DNA of 6,847 nt from DAIODI01 sp036746875 (GTDB lineage: Bacteria > Pseudomonadota > Alphaproteobacteria > Rhizobiales > Aestuariivirgaceae). Position 1 is the first letter of the stretch, and every line of letters begins with the position of its first letter. The stretch spans positions 1 to 6,847 of the forward strand of contig DAIODI010000156.1 in NCBI GenBank assembly GCA_036746875.1. The letters are read 5' to 3'. The notes below the pieces were generated by a model that was given only the letters and a program-made list of their open reading frames with translations, ran no database searches and was not told the origin of the DNA. Below are positions 6,436 to 6,847 of the stretch, piece by piece. The translations under genes were made by a program, and so were the position numbers.

Positions 6436-6847
6436 CGGCCCGGCGCGCGCGGAAGTGCGGCCGGTCCCAGGCCCGCTCCGCCAGCACTTCGGCGAGGATG
6501 GCGGCTGCGTCGAAAATGTCGACGTGCCGGATATAGAGCGGCGCAACGCCGAAGCGGATCATGTCGGGCGCACGGAAATCGCCCACCACGCCACGGGCGA
6601 TCAACGCCTGCATCACCGCGTAGCCTTCCGGGCAATGAAAGGAAACGTGCGAACCGCGCCGGTCAAAGTCGCGCGGCCCCGCCAGAGTGACGCCGTGAGC
6701 CGCACAGGACTCCTCCACGAGTTGCGCCAGCAGCCGGCACTGGGCGACCGATTTGCGCCGCAGCGCCGCAAGGTCCACGCCCTCCCACGCCTTCAGCGCC
6801 TCGTCGAGCGCGGACATCGCCAGGATCGACTGCGTGCCGCACTGGAA
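6428..6847 (-). CDS. kynU: Kynureninase, C-terminal part (5' truncated by window edge)
   Basis: 139 codons plus stop are visible, starting mid-gene at the window edge (FQCGTQSILAM) and ending in TGA at 6430-6428. Recognisable kynureninase C-terminal features are RRGSHVSFHCPEGYAVMQAL, then GVVGDFRAPDMIRFGVAPLY and a WDRPHFRARRAVT tail. The Arg of IRFGVAPLY sits where kynureninases have the arginine that holds the substrate carboxylate. Family knowledge: this PLP-dependent enzyme cleaves L-kynurenine to anthranilate and alanine (3-hydroxykynurenine to 3-hydroxyanthranilate) in tryptophan degradation. The PLP lysine is in the missing N-terminal part and cannot be checked. The gene lies opposite to and converging on the ior operon. 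An internal ATG at 6817 is not the real start, because clear family sequence precedes it up to the edge. Confidence 0.92.
   Translation of the reverse strand, partial: FQCGTQSILAMSALDEALKAWEGVDLAALRRKSVAQCRLLAQLVEESCAAHGVTLAGPRDFDRRGSHVSFHCPEGYAVMQALIARGVVGDFRAPDMIRFGVAPLYIRHVDIFDAAAILAEVLAERAWDRPHFRARRAVT

Noticed and set aside
6419..6464. Inverted repeat CCGGCC ... GGCCGG as a terminator
   Set aside because: The arms are only 6 bases, about 34 bases apart, with no T tract on either strand; such pairs are expected by chance at this GC content.
5815..6546. Minus-strand open frame spanning the iorB end and the SRPBCC gene, as a possible extra gene
   Set aside because: It overlaps two supported plus-strand genes and the true kynureninase frame, and has no recognisable motif.

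Overview
The window is about 6.8 kb of uniformly GC-rich DNA, gene-dense and on the plus strand for almost its whole length. It suggests a high-GC proteobacterium, most likely an alphaproteobacterium of the Hyphomicrobiales (Rhizobiales) type. The basis is codon use, the style of the kynureninase, and the indolepyruvate oxidoreductase with its long C-terminal extension. The assignment is by resemblance only; nothing here fixes the genus. I see no mobile element, RNA gene, CRISPR array or compositional break.

Layout: positions 1-130 hold the last 42 codons of a hydantoinase/oxoprolinase A-type subunit. Next come the B-type subunit (130-1800), an XRE-type helix-turn-helix regulator with a C-terminal cupin domain (1784-2413), the thiamine-diphosphate and ferredoxin-domain alpha subunit of an indolepyruvate:ferredoxin oxidoreductase (2406-4541), its gamma-domain partner subunit with a DUF6537-like extension (about 4544-6001), and a small SRPBCC/START-fold protein (5998-6435). 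Neighbouring genes overlap by 1, 17, 8 and 4 bases, except iorA/iorB, which abut with a 2-base gap or overlap by 4 bases depending on the start. This is one tightly coupled polycistronic unit whose promoter lies upstream of the window. On the minus strand, converging on it and overlapping its last 8 bases, is the 3' part of a kynureninase gene (6428-6847). There is no non-coding stretch longer than a few bases.

Working together (inference): the oxidoreductase should convert an aryl-pyruvate such as indole-3-pyruvate, the transamination product of tryptophan, to the aryl-acetyl-CoA, reducing ferredoxin. HyuAB-family enzymes hydrolyse or carboxylate with ATP, and a relative (IaaCE) is reported to open the lactam ring of an oxindole-acetate in anaerobic indoleacetate degradation. 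With kynureninase, which makes anthranilate from kynurenine, as the neighbour, the locus reads as an aromatic amino acid (tryptophan-centred) catabolic island. The small SRPBCC protein and the cupin regulator have no assigned ligand. The exact substrate of the operon is not determined by the sequence.
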